Below are positions 22,330 through 34,321 of a stretch of 64,000 nucleotides of DNA, one piece after another. The position numbers and the translations under genes are program-made. Source of the stretch: Isoetes taiwanensis (Eukaryota > Streptophyta > Lycopodiopsida > Isoetales > Isoetaceae); assembly GCA_021234155.1 (NCBI GenBank), contig JAJEKV010000067.1, positions 996,094-1,060,093 of the forward strand. Reading direction: 5' to 3'. Position 1 is the first letter of the stretch, and each line of letters opens with the position of its first letter. The notes beneath the pieces were generated by a model. The model searched no databases and had not been told where the DNA came from. It saw nothing but the letters and a program-made list of their open reading frames with translations.

Positions 22330-25300
22330 GGTATGGCCCCGAATCAGTGAAGACACTAATGATTAGTGAGATTAGAAGATGGTCATAAATGAGATATGTG
22401 TAACGAAAAGTCCCGACCGAGATGCAACCGGGTCAACGGGTCGACCATTTTGTCGACAGTGAAAAGGAAGTGCCAATTTGAGTTAGCACAAAAAATGGCC
22501 AGTGTCAAGAAGAAATGTTGACTTCTCTCCTTGACACACATGTAAAGCCAATGATTGGAAACCCCATGGATGAACGAAGACATGTTTGAAGCATTCAAAA
22601 GTCCCAATGCCGAGGCTCGTGTCAAGGAATGGGTAGCTTCATGGAATTCCCTCAAAGAAGCTTAACGCTTGATCACAAGAACATCATTGCGGATCTCAAT
22701 GCACGCCGGGCTTGAGGTAATTAAAAATGCTTTGCATCGGGGGAAGTTTAGTGGAGCAGGGCCTAGCAAGCCCCACTTTTCTTGGAGAATCACATGAACA
22801 CATCAATCTTTGTTGATCCCATGCCCGAGAGGCCGTGGATGTGATACGCCTTATTGAGAAGAAACCAACACATCGCATCGACAAATCAAAAATCAACGAA
22901 CACAACACTTCCAAGATGATGAGCTATACAAGGGATGGGTTTTCAAGGGCAAAGATAGGGCGCAGACGATGAGATGGCTCAAAGATACATACGCTTCAAG
23001 AGCCCAAGATCCCCGCTTTGGCTACATCCATTGGACTTGCATATGAAGTTGCTAGCTCTAGTGGGGATACCATAGGGCCAATGGTGATTCTACCTTTCAT
23101 GAATGGAGAGACACTTGCACACTTGTTTGACTATTTACCTAATAACTTGTCACGCTTTAGAAGATGGTCAAATGCAATTGCTAGAGCCAAGAAGAACTGA
23201 CAAACACATAGGCTGAACTTAGGAGCAAAATGCGAAGTTGTATATCAAGATGTTCCGTAGATAGCTCTTTGCCCCAGCGTAAGGTGTCGTTGAGATCCAC
23301 AAAGGCCACTTCACTCACACAAAGCTTAATTGCAAGAGAGTCAAATTACATTTTGATGATGAGTACCAAAATGTGTGGGTGGCCATTGGTGATTGGGACA
23401 ATGCAATTCATTTTACGCCAAAGAGCCGCCAGCCCCTTGTTGAAGTGTTTGGTACTTACTTTCTGGATGGACAAGCAAAATATCCATGGTTAGAGAAAAC
23501 CGTGTTTGAGAAATCAAAGGATGATGATCGTATGGGGACACGAAATTCATGATGTCTATGCATTGGGATATATTTATGAGATGCTTCGATTTCGTGCAAA
23601 GCTATGCTTTAATGGAGTGGTTTAATAATAACAACAATGCCCAATGGATTAATCCAACCCATATGTACCAAACGACGCCTTGACAAGTTGAGGAGCAAAA
23701 ACAAGAATGATGTGCCCACGCGAAGACGATTCTCATCACGACCCCAAAGCTTCGGGTTGTTGAAGCCTTACAAAGTGTTGGAATATCTTCTACCATGGTT
23801 GTGAGACAAAGACTAATACATGAAGTGCATGGATGCCTTGGAGATGTCAAAATTGTTGTTGTCACAACTCAAATAATGAATACAATATTGTATATCTTGC
23901 CATGTTTAAGAGTATTAAATTTTTTAATTGTCTAATAACCAAATATATAAAGACACTTTTAATTATTCAAATCCCAATGTTTTGTAATGAACTTCCCATG
24001 TTGCTAACATTTGTTGCTTTCCCTACTATGTTATTCATCGCGACTCCATATAAATAACTTGTAAGTTTTTGCACATGTCCAACAACCATGGGATGCGCAC
24101 GATGGCATATCTATTGTTCACAACTTTACTTTACAAGGTGGGCTTGGTAGCCCATTGACGTTCTAAACCCGAAGCGCCTTTAAGAGGCTAAGTTGGTCGC
24201 TCGGTTTAGCTCACCACCACCGCCACCTCCACCATTGTGTGGATTTGGTATGGATTTTTTCTAGGATAAAATGTAAGTTAACCATTTATTTTTAACGCTC
24301 TAATGTTTTTAAATGTAGCGGTAAATGCGGTTAAGGCCCTTCTTTTCCTATGCATAATGTTCGCCGTCGCGGGTTATGGGCGATCTTCTTCTCACCACCC
24401 ACCGGAGATCTGAAAAGGACCTCGCGATCCAAGCAGAAGACGAAGAGCGTGGAACTCCGAGATATCAACGAGGCGATAACCCCGAAGATAGGTGGAATGC
24501 CTTGCAATTGGATGTCGCCCGCAAAATGGAGATTGGCGCCAAAGCCGTTGAACAAAGTAGGCGCAGGTCCGGCCCCATGACCCTCCACGCCATAGCTCAT
24601 AGCACTCTTTCCAATTCAATCTTGGGCCTGCTCCCCAGCACGGTAGGGAGAATGAACCCCCACGGCGAGAGCCGACCGGCCGCTTACGCCCTGAGTGGAC
24701 GCAATTCCTCTTCAAGCTCATAAAGATCGCACCACCCGCACTCACCTCCACGAAGGCATCTCTTTCAATATGAGTGAGTTCATCTTGAATTATGCCCTTT
24801 TTGTTCACTAACACATATTCATATGTTAGTCGATGTTGAGTGTAGTAGCAAGAGTTGCCGCCACAAAGACCTAGCAGATGGCGACAATTTTTGGAAGATG
24901 GCTAATAATGTCACAAATAGCGTTTGCCATAACGCCCACAAGGGTGAATGGAACTCTGGAGCCTATGATGAGGAAAAAGAGAGGATCAAGGAGATTTTAG
25001 AAGCCGTATATCCCGAGCTCAAGTCGAGAGATCTCATGGAGGGAGGTTTGTTCAAAGCAGGTAAACATGTTAAATCCACCAGGTATTAGGGTTCTTTTGC
25101 TTCTTCATTATAACCTCATTGTACTCATATTTTATTTATATTTTGCGCAGAGGTAATCGTGAGAAGCAAACCGAAAGCTCTTGCCAAAGCTTGAGTCCCG
25201 ATAGTCCCGATAGAGCGGCAATGTTCCTATCCGGGTTGACTAATGAGGCATTTCAAGCACATCATCTCTCCCATGAGTCGAGATAATTAGATGATGCCAT

Positions 25301-25760
25301 GTGGACTAAGTCCTTGTATTGCATTGTAGTGTTTGAAGGCCAACATATTATCAAAGAAAGGGGAAGCTAGAACAAAGGCAGCTACCGGACGCGAGGGGTA
25401 CGACGAAGCAAAGTGGCGCCATAGTGCCAATAAGACCGGTCCGGCGGTTATGGCTTTCTCGATAAGCTATTTGTAAGTATAAATTTGGTTTATAATGTAG
25501 GTTCTCGAAGTTGAACACTAACATTAGTTTTGGTGCTCATTCTCACTAGGCGCCATTTGCTCGGTCGCCGGCCGCTAAAGATGAACGCCGAAAGGGCCTT
25601 CAAACAAGGCGACCATCGGCATCGCTAGCATCGCCGCCTACACGAAAGGGGGATGAAGTGTGTATCATTCATTAGATAATTATTTGTGACTACAATGAAC
25701 TAATTGTTACATACAATATAATGCGTAAATGAAGACGGCTTTCAATGAAGAAGAAGAAGA
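22330..25760 (+). pseudogene. Second CACTA gene module, unrecognised
   Basis: Coding-like text runs across many frames. Examples are MFEAFKSPNAEARVKEWVAS near 22575, LPFMNGETLAHLFDYLPNNL at 23090-23150, KSRQPLVEVFGTYFLDGQAK near 23420, and GEWNSGAYDEEKERIKEILE followed by AVYPELKSRDLMEGG at 24943-25040. The last segment resembles the C-terminal part of plant CACTA TnpA-like proteins (Transposase_24 type), but this is from memory and weak. In En/Spm the second protein binds the subterminal repeats and assists transposition. A captured host gene cannot be excluded. Confidence 0.35.
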
Positions 25761-25779
25761 AGAGAGCAACAACTAAAGA

Positions 25780-26225
25780 CTTAATATATTTTGTAATGTG
25801 CAAATTACATTGTGAAATATATTAATTGAATTCAATTTAAATTTTTATGCTTTGTTCTTATTATTTGTGATTTTTTGTTATGTTAATTTTATGCTCGATT
25901 CTATTTTTTTATTCTTAGATTTATTAAACATTTAATTACATATTAAACAATAATGCTTATCTACCATTAATATAATTTAATCAATATTTGTTTCTATTTT
26001 TCGAATTTTTAAATTTTTAAATATTTATTCTCGATTTATTTTGTTCATATTTAATATTTATTAATATTAATACTATTAATATTATTGATAATATTAATAT
26101 TAATAAATATTACTAAATATTTATTTATATTAAATATTTGTTAATTTTGCATATGAATATTAACTGTCCGTTAAATCATATTGAATAATATTAAATAAAT
26201 ATTTTTTTTTATCAAAATTCCTTAA
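25780..26225. other. AT-rich tract before CACTA right end
   Basis: Almost pure A/T sequence with repeated attaat and taatatt, capable of extensive self-pairing. No coding content. It lies between the second gene module and the right subterminal repeats. Confidence 0.6.
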
Positions 26226-26746
26226 TCGCCGCTGAACGACGTTGTCTTTGCGGGTCGCCATCGCCGGCCGCGCCGTTGAACGACGTTATCAAATGGGCGC
26301 CAGCCGCCATAAAGCCGGACGCACCACGCAGCCAGACAGTGACACCACGCCAAAGAACGCCGTTGAACGACGTTTCACACGCTGCAGGCCCGCGTGCTTT
26401 ACGCTACGCTACCGTAACGCCACTGGACGGACATGATGATGCGGTACTTTTCGCCGTTGAACGACGTTGCCGGGGGTTATCGCCACGCCAAATGGCCGTA
26501 CCGGGCGCCATTACCACTGGCAAAGAAGCGCTGGCTGGTCACCGCGGTAATGCAGTTAACGGCGTTGAACAGCGTCATGTCGCCGCTTAAAGACGCCCAG
26601 CGGTTGGTGACGCTGTATAGCGACGCATAAACGTCGTTTATCGACGCTCCGACGTCGAAATAGACGTCGTTTATCGACGTTTTGACGTCGATCATCGACG
26701 TGCAAACGACGTCTGGACGTCGTAACAGGGCTTTGGTTTTGTAGTG
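26226..26746. repeat. CACTA right subterminal repeats and terminus
   Basis: Array of cgccgttgaacgacg-type motifs (26230, 26270, 26360, 26452), then spaced acgtcgtttatcgacg motifs (26630-26700), ending TTTTGTAGTG at 26746. The motif family matches the left end, supporting one element with both ends present. Confidence 0.85.
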
Positions 26747-28100
26747 AAAAGCCTCACGAATTTGGTCTCTCTATCCAAAAGATGTATTGTATCCACCGTG
26801 TGTCACTCTGGTTGCCTCCAGGATGAGACATTAGAACATATTTTTCTTTGTCCTAAGTTGAGTCCATTCTGGACATGGTTTTTCCACAAACTTGGCACTC
26901 ATCTCAAAGAACGTAAAATATCAACTCTCTTATTGACTTTTTTTCAGCAGGGAGACATTCTGGCCAACACTCTTGTTCATACTGCCTTATGGAATATCTG
27001 GAAATCTAGAAATAGAATTCTTTATTCTTCTAAATCTCTATCTATTTTTTGGATTAAAATGCATTTTCAGTTTGACATTGAGTCCATTGCTACTTGTCAT
27101 AAGAGAAAACATGGAGACAACTACAATTCCAGCTGGAATTCAATTGGGCTTTTCAGGGGCCAGTTTGATCTATTTGTATCCAAATTAAATGTTATTGATT
27201 CTAATGCTCCATACTCTGATTGTGACAGAATATCTGATGTTCCTTAAAGGGGAAGGTACAACAAAGTTGGACACAGATATTGACAACTATGAGATCTCTT
27301 TGCATCAGAGTCAGCCAGTTAGGAAAAAGTTGACCTTGAAAGAGTTGTGTGACATGACAGATGATTTCATTCAGGAAGTTGAAAGCTCAAGAAAAAGGGT
27401 GGGCAGAGATATATACGAGAGAATTCATGCAGATGCACCTCATGTTTGAATTCATATTCAACACTCATTTCAGTATGTCAGAAAGGCAGTTGTCTAAGTA
27501 TAGAGAATTATATTACAGTCACAAGCTTCTCACAGATTTACATGGTACCTTGCTGCTGCTTATGGGAAAAGAAAGCTTAAGTACACTGCTCTTACAGAAT
27601 GACTGTGGCAAAAACAGATATTCACATGGTTCTACAGCTGACTTCTACAAGCATTATAATCAGTGGTTTGAAAGAAATCTTAACAGCCATAATTAATCCC
27701 ACTTTGCCTCTTTGCCAATTCCCAAGTTGCACTTCATATCCCTATCCACTAGTGGTGATCAATCTCATGAATTTCACGATTCATATTTATGGATCATGGT
27801 TAGTATTTTGGTTTGCTTTTGCAGGAAAAGGTGGGACCTCAATTTTAAAGAACATTTGACTACTAAGTTGTTAAGTTGTTGCAGAATTGGATATCATTCT
27901 CTCCACTAAGTCTCTCGGATATTATGTTTTAAACTTGATGTCTACTTTGTTTCCATATTTCATATTTGATGCTCACTCTATATGAGTGTCCCATTTTCTC
28001 CATTACCCTGCTTTTTAGCAGCTTGGTATATGGATTGTATGGCTTTTTCTAATTAATGAAAAAATCTACCCTTACTCTCAAACAAAAAAAAAAAAAAAAA
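26747..28100 (+). mobile_element. LINE-A, 3' part, copy 1
   Basis: This continues LINE-A after the CACTA insertion. It reads SLTNLVSLSKRC, then the zf-RVT zinc motif CHSGCLQDETLEHIFLCPKL, SPFWTWFFHKLG, and an NIWKSRN segment. A trailing part of uncertain role includes TLKELCDMTDDFIQEVESSR. The element ends in a 3' untranslated region and an A-run at 28084-28100. Beyond it LINE-B resumes on the other strand. The matching piece of copy 2 is 47250-48625, where the A-run is followed by agatg, part of the target duplication. Confidence 0.85.
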
Positions 28101-31100
28101 TGGCATAAGGCAGAGATATCATCATTTCTTCTAGAGATCATTTGGAGGTTTGGAATACTTTTATTGGCCAAGAGCCAAATAAAGAAGCTTACCTTAGGAA
28201 GACAGAAGGAATTCCACACTTCATGAAAGAGAGAGCATTACTATCCTCTTCAGAGATAGACCATTTAAAGATTGCCTTGGAGGGGACATCAGATCTGTTA
28301 ATGGCTGAGTAAATCTTACTAACCTTGTAGTGACATTTACCATCAAGACACCAGTTAGTTGCTTTAGGAACAACATTATTCAACCAGTTCTGAGGAAGGA
28401 TCGATTTAATATGAAGATAGATCTTTTTGTCACTTGAAGTTCCCTGCATGATATTCCACAAAGATGTCCAAGATATGAATTTGTTGTTGATGTAGAGGTC
28501 GCTTAAGAACATGAAGCCAAAGTCAGACCACTTCCTATAGATTCTTGGATGTCTCAGGGCTAAGACCTTACTGGGATGATTTTTAAGTAAAGGGTTCCAA
28601 AAGATTGTCATTTGCAGATTAAGATCCTGAGAGGCAGCATGTCAAAGCTAGATTGAACCTTGTTCCAGGCCATAATTATGTTCCTCATGAGAGGAGAAGT
28701 ATTAGATCCAGGATGAAGAACATTGAAACATGAATCTGGCATAATATGTCCAATAGAAGGATGACCATCTGGATGAGAGCAAGAGAGCCAGAATTTAATA
28801 AACTGAGAAGAAGGACTAGAGTAATATATTTCCAGTTTACTAAATGAGATCCCTTCCAAACAAATCTTCTGATTATTTTCTCTATCTCAGAATAAATAGC
28901 CTTTGGAACCACTAGAGTAGAGGAGAAATAAATATGTGAGCTGGCCAGGACTGAATTAGCAACTAGAGTTCTACCTGCAAAAGATAAGCAGCCCCTAAAG
29001 TTATTCAACTTCTTCTTAATTTTGTCAATGATAGGCTGCCATAGAGAGGCATTCCCAGCAATGTAGAAGCCTGATTGCAAATTAGAACTTTGATATCAGC
29101 AAAATTTGGCTGTATATTATCCCCAATAATCACGCATTTTGCCAAATTTAAATGGACTCCAGAGGCAGCTGAGAATTGTTTGATGATTTCAAGAAAAAAT
29201 TCAATGTTAGAGATATCTACATCCAGAAAAGCAAATGTATCATCAACATATTGGGAGATGGTGAGAAACTCCTCACTGTTTGGCATTTTGAGACCCTTGA
29301 CTTTCTCAAGATCTTTGAAATGTAAAACAACCCTTGTTAGCATTTCAGCCACAATTAAGAAGAGATAGGGAACAAGGGGGCAGCCTTTCTAACACCACGA
29401 GCTAAAGGAAAGCATTGGGAAGGAGATCCATTGAGAATGATAGCAGAATTAGAATTAACATTCAGACCATGAATAAGAAGCTTGAGCTTAGGATGGAAGC
29501 CAAATTTAGAGAGGGCAAGATCAAGAAAATCCCACCAGTGTCAAAAGCTCGTTTAAAGTCCAATTTTAGAAGTACACAACTTTGATTGGAAGTCTTATTC
29601 CAATGAAGGCCTTCCATGGCAGTAATATAGTTGTCCAAAATAAATCGATTGGATAGGAAGGCATATTGATAGTGAGATATATTTTTCTACAGGTATGCTT
29701 TGATTCTGTTAGCAATAATTTTAGCACAAATTTTATAGGAGGTGTCGGTAAGAGAGATAGGAAGGCAGATTGATAGTGAGATATATTTTTCTACAGATAT
29801 GCTTTGATTCTGTTAGCAATAATTTTAGCACAAATTTTATAGGAGGTGTTGGTAAGAGAGATAGGCCTCCAATCAGAGAAAGTAGATGGATTATCTACTT
29901 TAGGAATAAGGGCAATGAAGCCAGCTGAAATAGATGGATGGAGATGATTAGCTTACCAAAAGCCTCTAACCATTGAAATAATATCAAATTTTAGAATATC
30001 CCAGAAGTGTATATAAAACCCACTTGGAAGGCCATCAGGGCCAGGAGACTTGCATTTGCCAAAGGATCTTAGAACATTGAGAACTTCTTCCTCACAAGGA
30101 GGGTTAACAATGGACTCCTCCATAGAATCAATAGAAGAAGGGACCATATTGTCCAACAGATCAAGGAAGTTTTTCTCTCTAATAGGGTCAATTTGCTGAG
30201 CAGAGGCATAGTTTTCTTGAAAAAAGGACCTGATGAGCTTAGGATCATCTAAGGATAAACCTGCATCAGTTCAGACTTGAGTGATTGAGTTTCTAAGAAG
30301 CCTAACTTTAACCATTTTGAAAAAGAATCTAGAGCTACCACAATCCATTTCTTTATTGAATTTGACTTTGCATTTAATTGTAGAGCTTCTGGCTTCAACT
30401 TCCTCAATGCTTTTAAGATAATTCTCAACTAATTCTTCACCAATCTGCAGACTAAGATTGTAAGGGTCCTCAATGTCTCTCATTTGAGACAGCAAGTTCT
30501 CTTTCTCTCTAGCTTTGACAAGATGCCTGCTTTTTGACCATTCCTTAATCCAGTTTTTAACCCTCTTTATCTTACAATAGAAGCTCTTCATAGATTGCTG
30601 ATTGCTATCCTCAGGGATGTGCTGATAGAAATCTCGAAAGTTCTTTACAAAGGATTCATTCTCAAGAAGAGCACAATTGAATTTGTAAGATACATTACCA
30701 TCCCTTGGGATTTGAGTCAACTGTCTAGTGCATAAAAATTGAGGCTGATGGTCAGAAACAATATTCCCTTCATCACTTGTGACATAACAGTTATCCCAAA
30801 GTGAGGTGTGGGGACTACATATATAAAATCTATCCAAGGCACCGTAGACTCTTTTGTCTCCCTTCTACTTATTTGACCAAGTAAAAGAAGCAGAAGAAGA
30901 AGGAACATAAACAAGGAAAGAGTCAGAGATAAAGGTTTCCTAATTACATCTCTCCAAAGTGGACATATTGATATTATTACCAAGTTTCATATTCCAAGAG
31001 GGAGTGTTGTTGAAGTCACCACCAACAATCCAGTCTGAGTTAGGACTATTATGCATCCATGAGTTAATATCAGTCCATAGCAATTCCCTATCTTTTGGGC

Positions 31101-31431
31101 TGATGGAGGTATAGACATTAATAATTCCAAAAATTGAGTCTTGATTTGTGAAGGTAATAGTTTGCCACATTTTAGAAGGGCAGTTGTAGAAGGAAAGATG
31201 TTTAAGATTTTTCTAGATCATGATTATGCCACCACTTCTACCAATGGCCTCAATCCAAGTAGAGGAGGCTCCAGGGTAAATCTAATCACCAAGATTGGAG
31301 ATTTCAAACTTGGGAGTTTTAACTTCTTGAAGGAGAATGACATCAGCATTGTAATTCCTGATTTGGGAGATAGCTCTTCTTCTTTTGATGGGGCCTTTAA
31401 TACCCCTAACATTCCAGGAAAGAATCCTCAT
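28101..31431 (-). pseudogene. LINE-B endonuclease and reverse transcriptase, broken, copy 1
   Basis: The minus strand shows the AP-endonuclease fold: MRILSWNVRGIKGPIKRRRA, LLQEVKTPK, DWIVGGDFNNTPSWN and SDHQP, the residues that nick target DNA. Then come the linker, KCKSPGPDGLPSGFYIHFWD, LKLDFKRAFDT (RT motif A), KGCPLVPYLF (motif B) and motif C. Motif C reads SQYVDDTFAFL here but SQYADDTFAFL in copy 2, so the catalytic loop has an A to V change. Nonsense codons in the endonuclease (for example near 31240 and 30943), the 104-bp duplication and frameshifts rule out function. Confidence 0.85.
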
Positions 31432-31584
31432 TAGGAAAGAGGAAGAGAATGATCAGGAAAGAATGAGACAAACCAGAGAAGTTAGAGTCTGGTGAATTTC
31501 TTCTTCCCCCTGCCTTTTTTGTTTTTACTTCTAGTATTGGCAGTTGGAGTGTTTTGCTAATTAGTGAGCTCAGCAAGGGCTGAG

Positions 31585-32052
31585 TCACCCTTTTTGGACA
31601 GTCAAAGTTTTAGCTCTTGATGGTTTTGGCTTGGTATTTAACTCAAAAGTGGAGCAATCAGCAAGACAGTTATCACCTTCCCAATTTTCTTTGTTAGGCT
31701 CCTCCTCACTATCATCCGAAATCCCCCCAGGAATAAATTCAAACATTTTATTTCTATATGGGGAAGAAGCAACTGGATTTATAGACATATCCTTAATAAT
31801 AGAGCAAGTAGGAAGAGAAGAAACATGACCTGTAATATTAGCATCCATATTTTAAGTTATCTCAGCCTGCAGAACAACAACCTTTGTTTGACTGGAGTCC
31901 TTTGATGCAATCATATCCTTCTCAGGAGTATCCTGGACATAGTCACTCTTTGGTGTAGCCAATTCCTTTTCTGGAGTGTCTTGGACAATCTCCTCATCCA
32001 TGAGGTTCCAAAGGCAAGCTTGCTGAGTTTGTGAACTGAGACCCTCTTGCAA
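31585..32052 (-). pseudogene. LINE-B ORF1 remnant, copy 1
   Basis: Two minus-strand frames precede the endonuclease. One (32052-31852) has a repeated VQDTPEKELATPKSDYVQDT-like segment; the next (31848-31585) is acidic and ends KPKPSRAKTLTVQKG. ORF1 proteins of plant L1 elements bind RNA, but no zinc knuckle or RRM can be seen. The upstream part continues LSNSLADKMNHSQSPI until LINE-D interrupts it. Copy 2 lacks about 220 bp of this region (joined at 52188). Confidence 0.5.
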
Positions 32053-32144
32053 AGAAGCTATCTGTTCAGCAATATGAGATGCAATAATGGAGGGGGGAAG
32101 AGGGTAAGTATCAGAGGCTGGAGAGAGGTCAATAATAGGTGATT

Positions 32145-32300
32145 CTTATCATTAGTCTCCTATTCTGGAGTAAGTACATTGTGCTCCAGGCTCGTGCTCC
32201 TGTGGCATCTCTGTGTGCTTACACAGTTAGATGAGACATGTAAATTTTGTATTTTTTCTCTGATTAATAAACTTTTTGGCTTTCGTCCTTCAAAAAAAAA
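32145..32300 (+). mobile_element. LINE-D, short 5'-truncated LINE tail, copy 1
   Basis: About 155 bases ending in attaataaactttttggctt, tcgtccttc and an A-run, flanked by ataggtgatt on both sides (32135-32144 and 32301-32310). In copy 2 the flanking repeat is longer, aataataggtgatt. This is the signature of target-primed reverse transcription with severe 5' truncation. It is in both copies, so it predates the duplication. Confidence 0.75.
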
Positions 32301-32489
32301 ATAGGTGATTGACTATGGTTCATTTTGTCAGCAAGTGAGTTGCTCAACAATACTTTCAAATCAAGTTCAGAATTGAAATTGGCTTGAATTACCAATTATT
32401 TGGGTATAAGTATATTCAATTAATGACTATTCAGATGTCCATTTCAAGCTAGATATATAAAAGCACAGATGCATTAATTGTGATATTCT

Positions 32490-34321
32490 GTTCTCACTTT
32501 CTTGTTCTTAATGGCTGATGAGCAGAATTTGCAAAATGCCATTTCCTTGTTGGACAGTTTCTCTTTGGCTTCTGGTATCTTTGTGGGGTGGCAAAAGTGT
32601 ACTACCCTGTGGGCCCTAGACTCTCCAGTGCCGTCTTCTGTGGTTGCATTTCCATGGAAGGTTCTTCCTCATGCGAATGCAACTAAGCTTCTAGGCATTC
32701 CAGTTGGTATACACCTCTCATCTGGTGATGCATGGGATGTCATTATTAAGGGGTTGGAAAGACATTTGTTCTGGTGGTCCACGGCTAAGTTATCCATGGC
32801 TGGTCGTGTAACTGTGGCAAAGTCAATTCTGAGTGGTACACATGTCTACATGGCATCCATCTTGCTGGCACCGCAGTCAAAGATGCAGCTCATTGTCCGC
32901 ACTGTCAGGAACTTCATCTGGGGTGGCACTAAAGAAGGAGCCGATGTTAAAGTTAGTTGGGCTGAAGTGCATTATGCCTAAAACTTTGTGGGGGCGGGGA
33001 TGATTCACTTTCTTCTCCGTAGCAAGGTGCTGATCTCTAAGTTCATGTGGCGGATTCTCAATAATGCCGATAATTCGCCAGTCTCAAGCCTCATTCACCG
33101 GTCTTTACAGAGGTGCATTTCCTTTGGCTCTCCATCCATTAAGCCTCTCCTCCCATGGGCATTATTCTATCCACTTTCTCCATATCCTAATGCATCTTCT
33201 TTCCTCAAGGGTTGCTAGTCGCTTGAGAGACTGCGGCGACTTTGTTTCGCCCATCCAATGGCCCACCACGATCCTACAAACCGGTTGTTGGTGGATCCCT
33301 TTGGGTGACGGTCATGCAGTTGTCCCCTCGGTTCTTTCTCCCATCCATTGACGCCTTAACGTCGGTGGAGAGCAAAGAGGTGCTCACGGTATCTGCATGG
33401 TATAATGAGACAAGATTGTTGACGTGGAATGAGTTCAAATTGAAGTTCCTTCTCCTTCGCTGGGGACCGGGAGCATTTTGGAAAAGTAGCTGCTACACTT
33501 CCTCCACACCCACAAGACGTGGCTCCCCAGCCTGGGTGGTTCATGGCGATGTTAAGGAGGAGCACCACTGCACTCGATGTATGTGGTCCCCGCTTCATCC
33601 CGAGGTGTTGCCTCCATCGCCAAAAGTGGCCTTTAGTTATCCCCGAGCCTCATCCGTAGCGCCTCAAGGATGGGTATGGGATAAATTGCTTCATCCTAAG
33701 CTATCCATTTTATGGTGGCGCATCACTCATAGATGCGTCGGGGTAAACACCATTTGTTCATCGATTTCGTCCGTTGTCTCAGGATCTGCCCTCTTTGCAC
33801 GCAGAGGGATGAGACAATTGAGCACTACTTTTTCTTGTGTCACCATGTTCGACCGCTTGGCGCTGGCTTCTCGTCTTTTCCATTGTGACTTGAATAGTCG
33901 CAGGTCCTTTTGTCGGCCTATCCTAGTTCTTGAGACAAGTTGGCAAAGAGGGGTTTTCCACTTAGCATCTGCTTTGGATCATCCGTCCATCCGAAGAGAC
34001 GAAATCTCCTCATCTTCAAGGGGCGGCTCTTTTCAGATATGCAAGTGCTTAGCGATGCTCGTAGTCATATTGTGAAGGCGTACAAATGTTCTTCCTTGAA
34101 GGATGACATCAAAAGTGTCATTTGGGAGCAATATCTTCAGATTCACACCTACTCATAGCAAACAGTTGTGCTCATGGTGATCTGTATTCTCTACTTTTCT
34201 ATGTTATGTATGTGGTGGGTAGTGTTGCTCTAGTGGATATCTTCTCCACTGGGTTTTGAGTCCCCCATGTACTCTTTGTATTCTTTTGAGTAATAAAGGT
34301 CCACGTTCATCAAAAAAAAAA
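32490..34321 (+). mobile_element. LINE-C, 5'-truncated LINE, private to copy 1
   Basis: The 17-bp repeat attaattgtgatattct flanks it exactly (32473-32489 and 34322-34338). It ends in an A-run (34312-34321), and copy 2 at 52738 has the empty site. It is of a different subfamily from LINE-A and LINE-B. It starts just after the RT YADD motif (FLMADEQNLQNAISLLDSFS), then gives ATKLLGIPVGIHLSSGDAWD, and an ILWWRITHRCVGVNT segment. A zf-RVT motif in another frame reads CTQRDETIEHYFFLCHHVR near 33790-33850. Confidence 0.92.
32502..34075 (+). pseudogene. LINE-C RT C-terminus and zf-RVT, broken
   Basis: The first open frame, 32502-32981, is the thumb part of reverse transcriptase, including AGRVTVAKSILSGTHVYMAS and VRTVRNFIWGGTKEG. 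A stop follows. A second frame, 33242-34075, carries the downstream linker and LWWRITHRC. The zinc motif needs a third frame. With no palm domain it is not functional. Confidence 0.8.

Larger units (their letters stand above)
6856..26746 (+). mobile_element. CACTA (En/Spm) DNA transposon, 19.9 kb
   Basis: Comparison with the empty site in copy 2 (47249) gives exact borders. LINE-A is split with AAA at 6853-6855 and AAA at 26747-26749, the 3-bp target duplication typical of CACTA. The right end is TTTTGTAGTG, the complement of CACTACAAAA. The left end reads TTACAAGGG and has lost the expected CAC. Both ends carry subterminal arrays built on CGCCGTT-AACGACG in both orientations. Inside are a zinc motif, a SET-like domain, TNP2 transposase, a 1.09-kb tandem array and a second gene module. 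It is absent from copy 2, so it arrived after the two copies separated. Confidence 0.9.
28101..32480 (-). mobile_element. LINE-B main body, copy 1 (minus strand L1 element)
   Basis: A minus-strand L1-type element nearly complete in domain order: ORF1 remains (about 31585-32450), endonuclease (start ATG at 31431), linker, reverse transcriptase and the start of zf-RVT (28101-28200). Its 3' tail is displaced to 4084-4327 by LINE-A. A 104-bp tandem duplication at 29652-29859 and a 17-bp deletion near 30213 are private to this copy. LINE-D is nested at 32145-32300. The 5' limit is set only by where ORF1-like text fades. Confidence 0.8.

Noticed and set aside
33242-34075. 277-codon frame as a host gene
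   Set aside because: It lies within LINE-C between flanking target duplications and carries the LINE linker text LWWRITHRC.
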